Origin: Rhodococcus sp. 4CII
GTDB lineage: Bacteria > Actinomycetota > Actinomycetes > Mycobacteriales > Mycobacteriaceae
DNA: 64,000 bases
Direction: 5' to 3'
Assembly (NCBI RefSeq): GCF_014256275.1
Contig: NZ_JACCFE010000003.1
Coordinates: forward strand, 242,263 to 306,262
Shown: positions 36,600-45,806 of the stretch, one piece after another
Layout: every line of letters starts with the position of its first letter
How positions within the stretch are numbered: the first letter of the stretch is position 1
The notes under the pieces: generated by a model
What the model was told of the DNA's origin: nothing
Seen by the model: the letters and a program-made list of their open reading frames with translations, nothing else
Databases searched by the model: none
Position numbers and translations under genes: made by a program

Positions 36600-37085
36600 T
36601 CACGGTGAGTCGGGGAACGCCGGGGTGGGGGCGTCGAGCAGGGCATTGAGCCAGGTCAATGCCTCGATGAGAGTGGTGACCCGCACGTCGGCGTCGGGTT
36701 CGCGTTCGGCGGCACCCAGGTATACCCGGGCGGTGCCGGGGTCATCGGCCAGCAGGGCCAGCACCGACCGCGCCACTCGGGCGTGCCGCGGCGGCAACTG
36801 CCGGGCATCGACGACCTGCCCGGCCGGGGTGCGGACCTCGAGGATGAACGATTCGCCCTGCACGGCGGCACCCAGGCGGGCAACGGCGACGTCGGCGATC
36901 GCGCCCGTCAGCCAGGTCAGCACCCCGCCGTAGCAACTCCCGCGCCCGGGCACGGTGTCCGGCGGCGCCGCCAGCGCGGACAGCTCCTGCCCCAGGGCCG
37001 CGTACTGGTGTTCGGACACCAGCGCGAGCAGATGGCCGGCCACTTCCGCCTCCCGGTGGAACCGCCCCTCGAGATCGGACCCCAT
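36600..37085 (-). CDS. hypothetical protein near the chaperone operon
   Basis: 161 residues from the ATG at 37085 (EAEVAGHLLALVSEHQYAAL, GAIADVAVARLGAAVQGESF, ARVARSVLALLADDPGTARV). Helical, no TM, no family recognised. The frame is open upstream to 37253 with a plausible MSTDYDAS start, but the composition between is poor, so the shorter form is preferred. Confidence 0.55.
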   Translation of the reverse strand: MGSDLEGRFHREAEVAGHLLALVSEHQYAALGQELSALAAPPDTVPGRGSCYGGVLTWLTGAIADVAVARLGAAVQGESFILEVRTPAGQVVDARQLPPRHARVARSVLALLADDPGTARVYLGAAEREPDADVRVTTLIEALTWLNALLDAPTPAFPDSP

Positions 37086-37253
37086 GACCGCCGGGTACCC
37101 AGCCCATGCTCCACACACACTGCCGCGGTGTGGGTGTCCTCGACGTCGACCGCCGACCGGCCTTCGCGGCGACAGGCGGTCAGTTTTGTCGAGGGCATCG
37201 TCGCCGACCTCGTCAGGTCCGCCGGTGCGGGATGCGTCGTAATCGGTGGACAT

Positions 37254-37692
37254 GTCTGCTGCTCGTCATCGGTATGAGATAGGGAGGCACGGCAAGAGCG
37301 GTGTCCACTGTCCGCTCACCGCGTCCCGCCCACAGCCGGAGGACCGCTCACTGCGTGACCGCGGCCATCTTCCGAAACCGGTCATATCGGACCGATTCGG
37401 CCCGGGGCCGAACCGACCCGGTTGCGCAGTGCGGCCGACCGTGCATGGGAAGGTAACGACGCCCGGAGACCGGGTATGCGGCCATTTCCACTGGTGGCAC
37501 CGGGTGCCGAAAACATGCTGGACGACCGTCCGAGTAGCACATATCCGGCGAGTTGCTGTACAAAGGAACGCATCGACACCTACTTGTGACTCATCTCACA
37601 CATTTTTGTGATGTGGTGTCACGGACGCGTGATCGTGCAACCGCCGGCCCGGACCCCGCTGGCGGACGCACCCGGGGAGAAAAGGGCCTGCT
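37254..37692. other. intergenic stretch upstream of the acyltransferase
   Basis: No supported gene. It must hold the WS/DGAT promoter; a TGTGAT-like dyad (CACATTTTTGTGATG near 37600) is visible. No DosR box was found by eye. Confidence 0.35.
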
Positions 37693-39141
37693 GTGCCGAT
37701 GTTGTTGCCGATGTCGCCGACCGATTCGATGTTCCTGCTGGGGGAATCGCGTGAGCATCCGATGCACGTGGGTGGGTTGGCGGTGTTCACCCCACCCGAC
37801 GGCGCCGACGCCCGGGCGGTGCGGGAGATGTTCGAGGCCGCCGTCGCCGACGGTCAGGTCACGCCGCTGTTCCGCACCCGGGCCCGCCGGTCGCTGACCT
37901 CGCTGGGCCAGTGGGGCTGGGACACCACCGACCACGTCGATCTCGACCATCACATCCGCCGGGACGCGTTGCCCCGGCCCGGCGGAACCGCGGAACTGCT
38001 GACCCTGGTCTCCCGGCTGCACGCGACCCTGCTGGATCGGTCCCGACCATTGTGGGAGATGCACCTGATCGAGGGTTTGGCCGACGGCCGGTACGCGGTC
38101 TACACCAAGATCCATCACGCTCTCGCCGACGGCGCGTCGGCGATGTCGCTGTTGCGGCGCAGCATGAGTGAGGATCCGGACCGCCGGAACATGCCCGCGC
38201 CCTGGCAGCCCACCCGCGCCGAGGACGCCCGAGCCCGGTTGAGTACACCAGTTCACCCCGCGCCCAGTGCCCTGGCGGAGATCCCGAATCCACTGGCCCT
38301 GCCGGGCCAATTGCTGCGCGCCGCCCGCGGGGTGGCCGGGGAGATCGCCGGTCTGGCACCGGCCGTGGCCGCGGCGGTGGACCGGGCCCTCGACGCCCGG
38401 GGCGGGCCACTGTCGCTAGGCGCCCCGCACACGATGTTCAACGTCCCGATCGGTGGAGCCCGGCACTTCGCCGGCCGATCCTGGCCGCTGGAACGGGTGC
38501 GACTGCTCGCCAAGCACGCCGACGCCACCGTCAACGACATCGTGCTGGCCCTGTGCGGCGGAGCTTTGCGCCGATTCCTCGACGACCTGGGGGCGCTGCC
38601 GGCCGATCCGCTGATCGCGATGGTGCCGGTCAACCTCCGCGGCTCCGACACCGACACCGGCCGCGCGGGGGCCGAGCGGGCCGGGAACCGGGTCGGGATG
38701 CTGATGTGCAACCTGGCCACCCACCTGCCCGACCCCGCCCACCGGCTCGAGACCATCCGCACCTGCATGCGCGAGGGCAAGGCGGCGCTGCGGGGCATGA
38801 GCCAGGCGCAGGCGCTCGCGGTCAGCGCCCTGGGCGCCGCCCCCCTCGGGCTGGAACTGCTCACCGGCCGCCGCGGACCGCACCGGCCCCCGTTCAACCT
38901 GGTGATCTCCAACGTCGCCGGCCCCAGCACCCCGTTGTACTGGAACGGCGCCCGGCTCGACGCCCTGTATCCGCTGTCCATCCCGGTCACCGGGCAAGCG
39001 CTCAACATCACCTGCACCAGCACCGACGACCAGCTCGTCTTCGGCCTCACCGGCTGCCGCGCGGCGGTACCGAACCTGCATCCGATGCTCGACCACCTGC
39101 ACACCGAACTCCGCACCCTCGAAACCGTCGTCGGACTCTGA
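37693..39141 (+). CDS. wax ester synthase/diacylglycerol acyltransferase (WS/DGAT)
   Basis: 482 residues. Catalytic HHxxxDG in YTKIHHALADGASAM, the N-terminal PMSPTDSMFLLGESREHPMH signature, and the C-terminal NLVISNVAGP and PLSIPVTGQALNI motifs. Makes triacylglycerol or wax esters from acyl-CoA, the storage lipids rhodococci build up under stress; the DosR-controlled Tgs1 of M. tuberculosis is a homologue. GTG 37693 or ATG 37699 may start it. Confidence 0.95.
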   Translation: MPMLLPMSPTDSMFLLGESREHPMHVGGLAVFTPPDGADARAVREMFEAAVADGQVTPLFRTRARRSLTSLGQWGWDTTDHVDLDHHIRRDALPRPGGTAELLTLVSRLHATLLDRSRPLWEMHLIEGLADGRYAVYTKIHHALADGASAMSLLRRSMSEDPDRRNMPAPWQPTRAEDARARLSTPVHPAPSALAEIPNPLALPGQLLRAARGVAGEIAGLAPAVAAAVDRALDARGGPLSLGAPHTMFNVPIGGARHFAGRSWPLERVRLLAKHADATVNDIVLALCGGALRRFLDDLGALPADPLIAMVPVNLRGSDTDTGRAGAERAGNRVGMLMCNLATHLPDPAHRLETIRTCMREGKAALRGMSQAQALAVSALGAAPLGLELLTGRRGPHRPPFNLVISNVAGPSTPLYWNGARLDALYPLSIPVTGQALNITCTSTDDQLVFGLTGCRAAVPNLHPMLDHLHTELRTLETVVGL

Positions 39142-39218
39142 CCAGTCAGCCGACCCATCGCCCCACGGCGACGCACGATCCACCGACGCCGGCGAATCCG
39201 GGAGAAGGGACACCGTCC

Positions 39219-39432
39219 ATGCACCCCACCACACCCCTGACCGGCCACCACACTGCCGGCATCGACCGATCGCGCCCGGCCGGACGGCTGCGCACCGGCG
39301 CACTGATCGCCGCCGTCGCCGGGGGCCTGTGCGGCCGGCCCGGCCTGGGCGGTCACCGGATCACTCGGCGCGGCCGCCGCCATCGCCGCCGCGACCCTGG
39401 CCGCGGTCGCCGCCGCCGCCCTCATGATCTGA
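39219..39432 (+). pseudogene. small one-helix membrane protein, frameshifted
   Basis: Begins MHPTTPLTGHHTAGIDRSRP with GAAGGGACACC before the ATG and LRTGALIAAVAGGLCG. One frame over, from about 39335, it continues PAWAVTGSLGAAAAIAAATL then AAVAAAALMI to the TGA at 39430. A one-base indel in a GC run would explain this. No family known. Confidence 0.45.
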
Positions 39433-39495
39433 CAATCGCCCTCCCACACAGCATTTCGCCGACGGTCACCAAGCAGAAAGGCAGTAGCCACCACC

Positions 39496-39651
39496 ATGAG
39501 CGTCCCCACCGCCCACCGAACCCCCACCGCCGGTGCCCGCACCGGCACCCTCAGCACCGCCGAGATCAAGACCCGGATCGCCGCCATGTTCGCCGACGAA
39601 CCCACCGACGTCCCCGACCCGACCTCACGGGTGCGTCCGCAACCGAATTGA
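39496..39651 (+). CDS. very small hypothetical protein
   Basis: 51 residues: MSVPTAHRTPTAGARTGTLS then TAEIKTRIAAMFADEPTDVP. GAAAGGCAG precedes the ATG. Second of a row of tiny genes after the acyltransferase. No family recognised. Confidence 0.45.
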   Translation: MSVPTAHRTPTAGARTGTLSTAEIKTRIAAMFADEPTDVPDPTSRVRPQPN

Positions 39652-39720
39652 CCGGCACCCGAACCCTTCCATACCTGGCCACCTCATCCGGACACCTCCC
39701 GAGGAAGGACCCTGCTTTCC

Positions 39721-39855
39721 GTGAACACCAACGTCGCTCTCCTGCTCTTGCTCCTCGCCGGCGGTATCGGCGGCACCGCCGCCGTCCGGTCCGTCCTCAC
39801 CCCTCCCACCGGTCGCCGGCGCGGCCGGGCAGTCCCGTTTCACCACGACGGCTGA
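39721..39855 (+). CDS. very small membrane peptide
   Basis: 44 residues: VNTNVALLLLLLAGGIGGTA then AVRSVLTPPTGRRRGRAV. One TM helix with a basic C-terminal tail; GAGGAAGGA upstream of the GTG. Third of the row of tiny genes. Confidence 0.45.
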   Translation: MNTNVALLLLLLAGGIGGTAAVRSVLTPPTGRRRGRAVPFHHDG

Positions 39856-39878
39856 CGGTCGGGAAGAAGGACCCGCCG

Positions 39879-40382
39879 ATGACAGCGGCCGACGCCGTCC
39901 GCACGATGATGCGGGTGCCGTACGAACTCGTCCGGGTCCCGGCGCTTGTCCTCGACGAGGCCGTGCTGCCGGCCTTCTTCGACGCCGACGCCGACGCCCC
40001 GGCCCGGTTGGCGTGCGAGCACCTCCTGGTCGGCTGTGACCGCGCCGACGCCCGCTGGCTCGCCGACGGCGCCGCCGCCGCCCGCGCGGACCGGCTGCGC
40101 CGGCGCAGTGCACCCGTCCGTTATGCAATCGCCTGCCACCTCCGCCAGGACCACGTGGCCACCGACGCGGTCCTGGCCCGGCACGGGCCCGATTCGAGCA
40201 ACGACGGCACGGCGCGAGAACCGGCTGCCGCTGAGGGGCCACCGTCCCCCGCGACCGGGCACACCACCGCGGGGTCGGTACGCGGTCGTCTCGTACTCAG
40301 CGCCGGTGGCTGGGGTAACCCGCTGGGCGCCGGGGTGCGCGACGAGAAAATTGGGGAACTCGGATGCGATGTGCATGTCTGA
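39879..40382 (+). CDS. hypothetical protein, last of the post-WS/DGAT row
   Basis: 167 residues. The first 110 (AADAVRTMMRVPYELVRVPA, DAPARLACEHLLVGCDRADA, VRYAIACHLRQDHVATDAVL) look genuine and resemble short alpha-helical actinobacterial proteins near acyltransferases; the tail is Gly-rich and may be read-through of a decayed end. GGGAAGAAGGA precedes the ATG. Confidence 0.55.
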   Translation: MTAADAVRTMMRVPYELVRVPALVLDEAVLPAFFDADADAPARLACEHLLVGCDRADARWLADGAAAARADRLRRRSAPVRYAIACHLRQDHVATDAVLARHGPDSSNDGTAREPAAAEGPPSPATGHTTAGSVRGRLVLSAGGWGNPLGAGVRDEKIGELGCDVHV

Positions 40383-40625
40383 CACGACGCGAAGTCCCCG
40401 ATCGCCGGCAGGGCGACGAGGCCCCCGTACGCCGAGGCCGGATTCACCGTGCTCGACGGTGATCCCGGTTACCGGGACGACTCGAAGATCCACTGGCGGT
40501 AATATCGCGACAGCCGACGCAGCGTGACAAACCCGTGCCACCAGCTCCCTGGATGCATATCCATCAAACGATCAGGTGCCGGTCATCGATCGGTGACGGG
40601 GTTCGTCGTGTGAGTGCTCTTCTGC

Positions 40626-40919
40626 CTACGCCGAGAGACGCGTGATCTTGGCGAGGGCGTCGCCTAGCTTGTCGGCCGCAAGGTCGAGCTCGTAGCGGTC
40701 CTGGATATTGAGCCAGAACTGCGCACTATTGCCGAACGCCTTGGCCAGCCGCAACGCGGTGTCCGCGGTGATCGACCGCTTGCCGAGCACGATCTCGTTG
40801 ATCCGCCGGGGTGGCACACCGATGATCGTGGCTAGGCGGTTCTGCGTGATGCCGAACGGCTCGAGGAAGTCCTCGCGGAGGATCTCGCCGGGGTGAATGG
40901 GGCTCAGGTCTGTAGTCAT
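40626..40919 (-). CDS. higA: HigA-family antitoxin
   Basis: 97 residues: IHPGEILREDFLEPFGITQN then RLATIIGVPPRRINEIVLGK and RSITADTALRLAKAFGNSAQ, the HigA/VapI XRE-type HTH pattern. It neutralises the toxin encoded 61 bases upstream and represses the operon. Toxin-first gene order is the rule for higBA. Confidence 0.92.
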   Translation of the reverse strand: MTTDLSPIHPGEILREDFLEPFGITQNRLATIIGVPPRRINEIVLGKRSITADTALRLAKAFGNSAQFWLNIQDRYELDLAADKLGDALAKITRLSA

Positions 40920-40980
40920 TGTCGGGTTCCTTGGTCGGGTTCTTATGTCGAATGCTGGAGCGTCAGCTCCTGTCGGGTTG

Positions 40981-41262
40981 TTAGTGATAGTCGGTGATCT
41001 CCACGTCGTATGCGGCGGTAGCGCGCCAGATGAAACAGATGCGGTACTGATCGTTGATCCGGACGCTGTACTGGCCCACCCGGTCCCCGGAGAGCTTCTC
41101 CAGGCGGTTGCCTGGGGGCACCCGCAGGTCGTTGACGTCGGTAGCCGCCTCGATCAACAACAGACGCCGACGCGCGATCCGCTGAATGTCCTGCGGGAGC
41201 TTCCTCGAAAACTGCCGGCGAAAGACTCGCTCGGTCTCCTTGTCGGCGAACGATTCGATCAC
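40981..41262 (-). CDS. higB: HigB-family mRNA interferase toxin
   Basis: 93 residues. VIESFADKETERVFRRQFSR then LPPGN-type region (RVPPGNRLEKLSGDRVGQYS) and VRINDQYRICFIW, standard RelE/HigB. I chose the GTG at 41262 because homologues begin M(V)IESFADKET and because the longer frame from 41298 runs through the operator palindromes. GGTGGTGAG is just upstream. Confidence 0.92.
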   Translation of the reverse strand: MIESFADKETERVFRRQFSRKLPQDIQRIARRRLLLIEAATDVNDLRVPPGNRLEKLSGDRVGQYSVRINDQYRICFIWRATAAYDVEITDYH

Positions 41263-41271
41263 CTCACCACC

Positions 41272-41304
41272 ATAACGCACTGCGTTAATAACGTGCAACG
41301 TTAT
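41272..41304. promoter_or_regulatory. double-palindrome operator of higBA
   Basis: Two near-adjacent dyads, AACGCACTGCGTT (41274-41286) and AACGTGCAACGTT (41290-41302), lie ten bases upstream of the toxin start inside a larger ATAACG-CGTTAT symmetry. HigA dimers typically bind such paired sites. Confidence 0.7.
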
Positions 41305-41465
41305 GGACCGGGGAGGGTGGCGGCGTGTCTCCAGCGGTGCCTCAATTGGCCATCGTTGACAGGTGCAATCACCGGTCCGAACGGGTTAGCAGGCGAAGTC
41401 CACCTGTCGGGGTGCGTTCGCTAGCGCGCTGACGAGACACTCCCGGCTGCTCCTCGACGATCGAC

Positions 41466-42251
41466 TCACTCAGGGGAAACGGCGTCGCTGGGGACTGTCG
41501 CACGCGCGTACCAGGCGCGGGCATCCAGAGAGAAGGCCCCGAGAGGGAGGGCTGCCCGGCACGCCTCGCGCACACTCGCCCGTCGCTCACCGGACAGGGA
41601 CTGCAGGTACTGGCCGGCGGGGCCCACCGCAAATGTGAATGGCTCCCAGAAGTCGTCGAAGTCGACATAATCCGCACGGGCGGTGAGTTGGCCGCCGACC
41701 ACGTTCGTCAGGTCGGCTCGGCGAAACCGCTGCGCGATGTCGCCTTCGGCGGTACCCGCCATCTGGGACTCGCCCTCCACGCCGGCGTCGAACTGGCACA
41801 CCGCGGTCCAGAACACCCGGAGCATCGTCATCCCGCCCGTCGCGGTGTCCCACATGCAGGCGGCAACGGTGCCGCCCGGCCGCGTGACGCGTGCCATCTC
41901 CCGCACGCCTTGGTCGGCATCGCTCATGAAGCCGAGCACCAGCGAGGACAGCGTGGTATCGAACTCCGCGTTCGCCCAGGGCAGCTTTTCGGCCACGCCC
42001 TCGCGGACGTCGACACCCGGATTATGCTCGCGGCATGCCGCCGTGAATTGGGGTGCCGGGTCGATTGCCGCGACGTTCGTCGCACCTACCCGTGCGACGA
42101 GTTCCCGTGTGAGGCCGCCCGGCCCGCAGCCCACGTCACAGACCCGCTGATCCGACGTCACGCCGGCGGCATCGGCGAACACTGCTGCCAGTGACGGCGC
42201 GTAGCGTCCCATGAAGCGGTCATAGTGCTCGGCTGGCGCGGCGAACTGCAT
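41466..42251 (-). CDS. class I SAM-dependent methyltransferase
   Basis: 261 residues. SAM motif I VCDVGCGPGGLTRELV, motif II AAIDPAPQFTAACR, then VAEKLPWANAEFD and RVTRPGGTVAACMWD: the UbiE/COQ5-like small-molecule group. Substrate unknown. The start at 42251 (MQFAAPAEHYDRFMGRY) matches the family; the frame upstream of it is not homologous. Confidence 0.9.
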   Translation of the reverse strand: MQFAAPAEHYDRFMGRYAPSLAAVFADAAGVTSDQRVCDVGCGPGGLTRELVARVGATNVAAIDPAPQFTAACREHNPGVDVREGVAEKLPWANAEFDTTLSSLVLGFMSDADQGVREMARVTRPGGTVAACMWDTATGGMTMLRVFWTAVCQFDAGVEGESQMAGTAEGDIAQRFRRADLTNVVGGQLTARADYVDFDDFWEPFTFAVGPAGQYLQSLSGERRASVREACRAALPLGAFSLDARAWYARATVPSDAVSPE

Positions 42252-42864
42252 GGAGCAAATCAAGCGGACGCGGACGCTCACGTCAAGGAGGCTCTGGGAA
42301 ACGCGGGGCATTCCCGACGCACGCCTGTGCCTCCAGCGCGCGGCGCCAGGAGCAGGGAACAGGCAAACGCGTTGCATCAACACGGATTCAGCCAGCCGCC
42401 AATGACGTTCCGCAAACGGAACCACCAGCGGGACGAGATCGGCGCCGAGTACATGTCCGGCCGCCGGCGGCCGCTGGCGACGCTCGGCCCGGAACGGGAT
42501 CGATGACCGGTCACCCGCCGGACCATTGATTGTCGAGAGTCGCCAGGCGGGTTGTAGTCTCGTCTGCAGGTGACCCGATGCCCTCAGGCTTCGTCCTGCG
42601 GTTTCCCCCTAGTGCGTCGGGATCGACATGACGGTCCCGATTCGGGCACCCCCGGGTCGAATCTGGGAGTTCGCAGCGGCGAACGCCCAAGCGTCATCTG
42701 ACGGTGTCTGGCGGCGGTGATCAGTCCGGCAATGCCCGCGACCGCGACGCAGGGTCGTCCGATTCGTCGGCGCGCACCATGGACATCGCAGCGGTGGCGT
42801 CAAGTAGCAGAGACCACCATCGGAACTGCGGTCAGGCCGAGCCGGTTGCCGCCGCCCGAGGCAA
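42252..42864. other. gene-poor stretch
   Basis: No supported gene on either strand between the methyltransferase start and the end of the HNH pseudogene. Open frames here have the composition of non-coding GC-rich DNA. Confidence 0.35.
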
Positions 42865-43455
42865 TTACCAGAGTGTGAGAAGCAGTGCGGCTGCTTCCGT
42901 ACACCGGATTCGTTTCTCGATCTCCTCATTGTTTTCCCCACGGGAGAGGCCGGCGGGATCGCGGATGTCAGCGAGTGGACTGGCGAGGTTCCGGCGGCGC
43001 AGGTAGTACTCGGCGCGGTTGACGGCGTTGGTGCCCCAGTCGCATGTGGTGCGGGTTGACGCATCCGGCGAAGTCGCATTGATGGCACAGAACCGTGTCG
43101 TCGGTGCCGGACCATCCCAGTCTCGGGATGGCTCCGTACTCGAGTTGGTAGGCGAACAGGTACGCGGGAACGGTGTCGCGCCGAGACGCACCGGGCAGGC
43201 TCGCCGCGCGAAAGGAACCGTGCCCGGTCGAACTCACACTCCCGATCCACACATCGCATTGCCCGTCGGCGCGGCGATAGCGTTTGGCGTCGAACCGGGC
43301 GACGATGGTGGGCTCGGCGAGCCACGTTCGTGCCACCGTTGCTCCGGAATGCGGATTGGTTGTGGTTGCCCGAGCAAAGCGAGCTGTTCGAAGTTCGTAG
43401 GCGCCGGAGGTCCGGGCATCCCGGGGCGCGTGGGGATGCCGTTGGTGGCGTTCAC
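42865..43455 (-). pseudogene. second copy of the dispersed HNH gene, two frameshifts
   Basis: Homologous along its length to the intact gene at 20023-20658: GIPTRPGMPGPPAPTNFEQL with ALLGQPQPIRIPEQRWHE, then one frame over WLAEPTIVARFDAKRYRRAD through VLCHQCDFAGCVNPHHMRLG, then after an extra G the end TNAVNRAEYYLRRRNLASPL to AALLLTLW. The HNH core is intact but the frame is broken twice (near 43325 and 43035). Diverged enough from the other copy to be an older arrival. Confidence 0.85.
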
Positions 43456-43607
43456 GGTCCTCCGCTCGACTGGTCCTGGGTCCGGAGAGCGTAGGTGTGG
43501 TGACCGACATAAAAGTTGCGGCTGGGCCGACAACCAGTTCCACGACCCTGACCGGATCGGGGAACTGGCGGCGTGCTTTGGTGGTTGTCTCATCACCCAG
43601 CCCACCA

Positions 43608-44247
43608 TCATGATCGCGTCGTAATGCCGTGGGCCATGATCGACGGCCAGAGTGATCGTGTGTAGAGCGCGAGTGCTGTGTATATCGCTCCGCTGAGGAA
43701 CGTGGAGGCAACGTTCGCGGTACCGAAGTCCGAGTGCGCTATCGCGAACAGCGTGGCGGATGTGGTCGCGGTGATCGCGATGAGGATCGTTGCATGCGGC
43801 CGCCACCTTTGCACGATCAGTGGGAGGCTGCGAAAGACAATTTCCTCGAAGAGGCTTGCACCGAGAAATGCTGTGGCAAGAGCGCTGTAGAGCCCGAGCG
43901 TCGTCGCCTCCGTTTGCCGCGTCTTCCTGGCGGCATGTTCTGCGGGATCGACCACGGGGAAGGCCGCGGTGAAGCGGAGCGGCGAGGCAGTGCAGAAGCG
44001 GGAGCACGATGGGAACGACCAGGATCCATACCAATTGAGTGCGCACGGCTACTTGTCGCTCCCGAATCCGCACCGGTCCGAGGCCCAGCCAGCGGAACCC
44101 GCGAGCGACCTCGGTGCGGATACTCCACCACGGACGCAGCGGGGAAGTGTCTTCGCAGGCGGCGGCCATAGCGAAGAAGCCAAGTGCGGCGAGAACTGCC
44201 TCCATTGGTTTGATGGGGGCAAGGCACGCGGCGAGGACCGTCCCCAT
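43608..44247 (-). pseudogene. CPBP-family intramembrane protease, frameshifted
   Basis: The N-terminal part (VLAALGFFAMAAACEDTSPL, VRTQLVWILVVPIVLPLLHC) and the C-terminal part (LGASLFEEIVFRSLPLIVQR, FAIAHSDFGTANVASTFL, SIMAHGITTRS) are in different frames joined near 43960. The glutamic-protease motifs EExxxR, FxxxH and the terminal His are all present. As written the product is split. Such proteases act in prenyl-protein processing and bacteriocin immunity elsewhere. Confidence 0.75.
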
Positions 44248-44430
44248 GAACGGTCCTACAACTGTAATGGCAAAGCGCTTCTGCTCCGTTCGCGCGCGGT
44301 CCGATCATCTTCTGCTGGCCGGCCCTGTCTGCTGAGCGCGGCACCGCTCATCGAGACCCCCCGACGTGATGAACCTGAGCGTGCCACCGACACCTGCAGT
44401 GTCAGTGGCACGAGGGCGTGCGAGCCTGGT

Positions 44431-44808
44431 TCAGGCCGACGCAGCGAGCTTGTCCCCCGCTGTTTCGGGTGAGGCGGTGACCGCTCCGCTGTTGGTCGGT
44501 GTCACTGACTGTTCTTTCTGAGCGCTCTTGCGGGGCCGGCGTTGCGGTGCGCGTCGGCTGGCCTTGTTGTCGTCTTCCTGCCACCGCTTCAGATCGGAAT
44601 CGGTGAATCCGGCGCTGCGGGCGTCGGCGATCGCGTCGGTCAAGGCCTTCTTGTTGGCCGCATCCGTGCGCGCGAACTCCTCGCGGGTGTCGGCGAGAGT
44701 TTTGTGTGCTGTGGCGACGACGCGGATCGCTTGCATCTTCTTCTCGGCTTCTCGTCGGATCTGTTCATCGAGAGCGGCGAATTCGGTTTCCAGCGACTGG
44801 TTCTCCAT
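44431..44808 (-). CDS. coiled-coil protein of the mobilisation locus
   Basis: 125 residues: LETEFAALDEQIRREAEKKM then QAIRVVATAHKTLADTREEF form a long charged helix, followed by SAGFTDSDLKRWQEDDN and a basic RRAPQRRPRKSAQK tail that could bind DNA. Divergent from mobC; small proteins of this kind accompany relaxases on rhodococcal plasmids. ATG 44808 chosen; 44853 is also in frame. Confidence 0.65.
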   Translation of the reverse strand: MENQSLETEFAALDEQIRREAEKKMQAIRVVATAHKTLADTREEFARTDAANKKALTDAIADARSAGFTDSDLKRWQEDDNKASRRAPQRRPRKSAQKEQSVTPTNSGAVTASPETAGDKLAASA

Positions 44809-45407
44809 GCGGTCGATCGTATAGACGTTGCGCGCGAATCTCGAGCCGTACATGCGGCGTGTGCGCGAGTCGAGTCGCGCTCGGATTTCGTTGTCCCCGG
44901 GTGGGTGTCCGGGTAGGCGTTGTGTGCACACGACACAGCGGAGCGGAGAAATGTCGTGTGTGCCCAATGCCGTTAAGCCCGGTACCCACTTGGGGACAAC
45001 TCCCCCGCTGCGAGGTCGCGTTGGATGCGCGCAGCGCGGCCCATTGTCAGCCCGTTCGGGCGCCGGCCGACCACAAGTGTGGAGCGCCCTGGTCCTCGTG
45101 TGGATGCCCGAGATTCCCTGTCCCGTTCCGCTCGATCTCAGGCACCCACAATCGGGTGCGCACCACAGGTGGGACGGCCGGAAATCGCGCAAAGGAACTC
45201 GCTGCGCTCGTCCTGTGCTTCTTTCAAGAACGGGCACACGACGCGGGCGCTGCGTGCCAACTGATCGAGCTCCGGGCGGAGCAAGATAGTGGATTAGGTG
45301 ACCTAATCCGGCGTGTCAGACTCGGCGGTGCCCGCCTCACCTGAGACACTGTCGTGTAGCCCCACATCGGTGGGGTCGCTGCGCTGGGCTGGAAAGAGGT
45401 GACGACG
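44809..45407. other. intergenic region likely to contain oriT
   Basis: About 600 bases between the divergent coiled-coil gene and mobC without a supported gene. It carries the 19-bp palindrome listed next and the mobC ribosome site GGAAAGAGG. The position directly upstream of mobC and the relaxase is where oriT normally lies; a nic site could not be read. Confidence 0.5.
45291..45309. repeat. 19-bp palindrome upstream of mobC, oriT candidate
   Basis: GGATTAGGT-G-ACCTAATCC: two perfect 9-base arms around a single base, about 100 bases before mobC. Relaxases and accessory proteins bind inverted repeats next to nic; alternatively it is the operator of the mobilisation operon. Confidence 0.6.
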
Positions 45408-45806
45408 GTGAGTGACGAATCGACTGAACGTCCGCGCCGTTTCCGGCGTGAAAGGCGCGCCAACGTCCTTGGTGGCCGGCAACATCGGCACATCGTGAAG
45501 GTCACTCCGGAGGAAGAGTCGGAGTTGCTGGCACGGGCGCAGAAGGCGAAGGTGAGTGTGCCTCGTCTGCTGGTCGAGTCCGCTATGGCCGATGGTCGTG
45601 AGACCGCCACTGACCGGCAGGAATTGGCGATCGAGTTGTTCGGTGCGTTCCGGCTTCTGTCGGCGCTGTCGAACAACATCAATCAGATGGCGAAGGCCGC
45701 CAACGCCACTGGGGATTTGCCCGAGAATCTCGGCGTCACGCTCGGTGAGGTGCGCCGGTTGGCGTCGCGGATCGACGGGATTCTCGACGGGTTCGATGCG
45801 CGATGA
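45408..45806 (+). CDS. mobC: MobC-like relaxosome accessory protein
   Basis: 132 residues from GTG 45408 (45399 also in frame), with GGAAAGAGG at normal spacing. Basic RHH-like N-terminus (HIVKVTPEEESELLARAQKA, VPRLLVESAM), then the MobC signature LFGAFRLLSALSNNINQMAK and AANATGDLP. Helps the relaxase open DNA at oriT. It overlaps the relaxase gene by ATGA. Confidence 0.85.
   Translation: MSDESTERPRRFRRERRANVLGGRQHRHIVKVTPEEESELLARAQKAKVSVPRLLVESAMADGRETATDRQELAIELFGAFRLLSALSNNINQMAKAANATGDLPENLGVTLGEVRRLASRIDGILDGFDAR

Noticed and set aside
42865..43191. A separate gene starting at 43191 (MRLGATPFPRT)
   Set aside because: Only its last part is homologous to anything: it is the third frame of the HNH pseudogene, and the beginning is out of frame.
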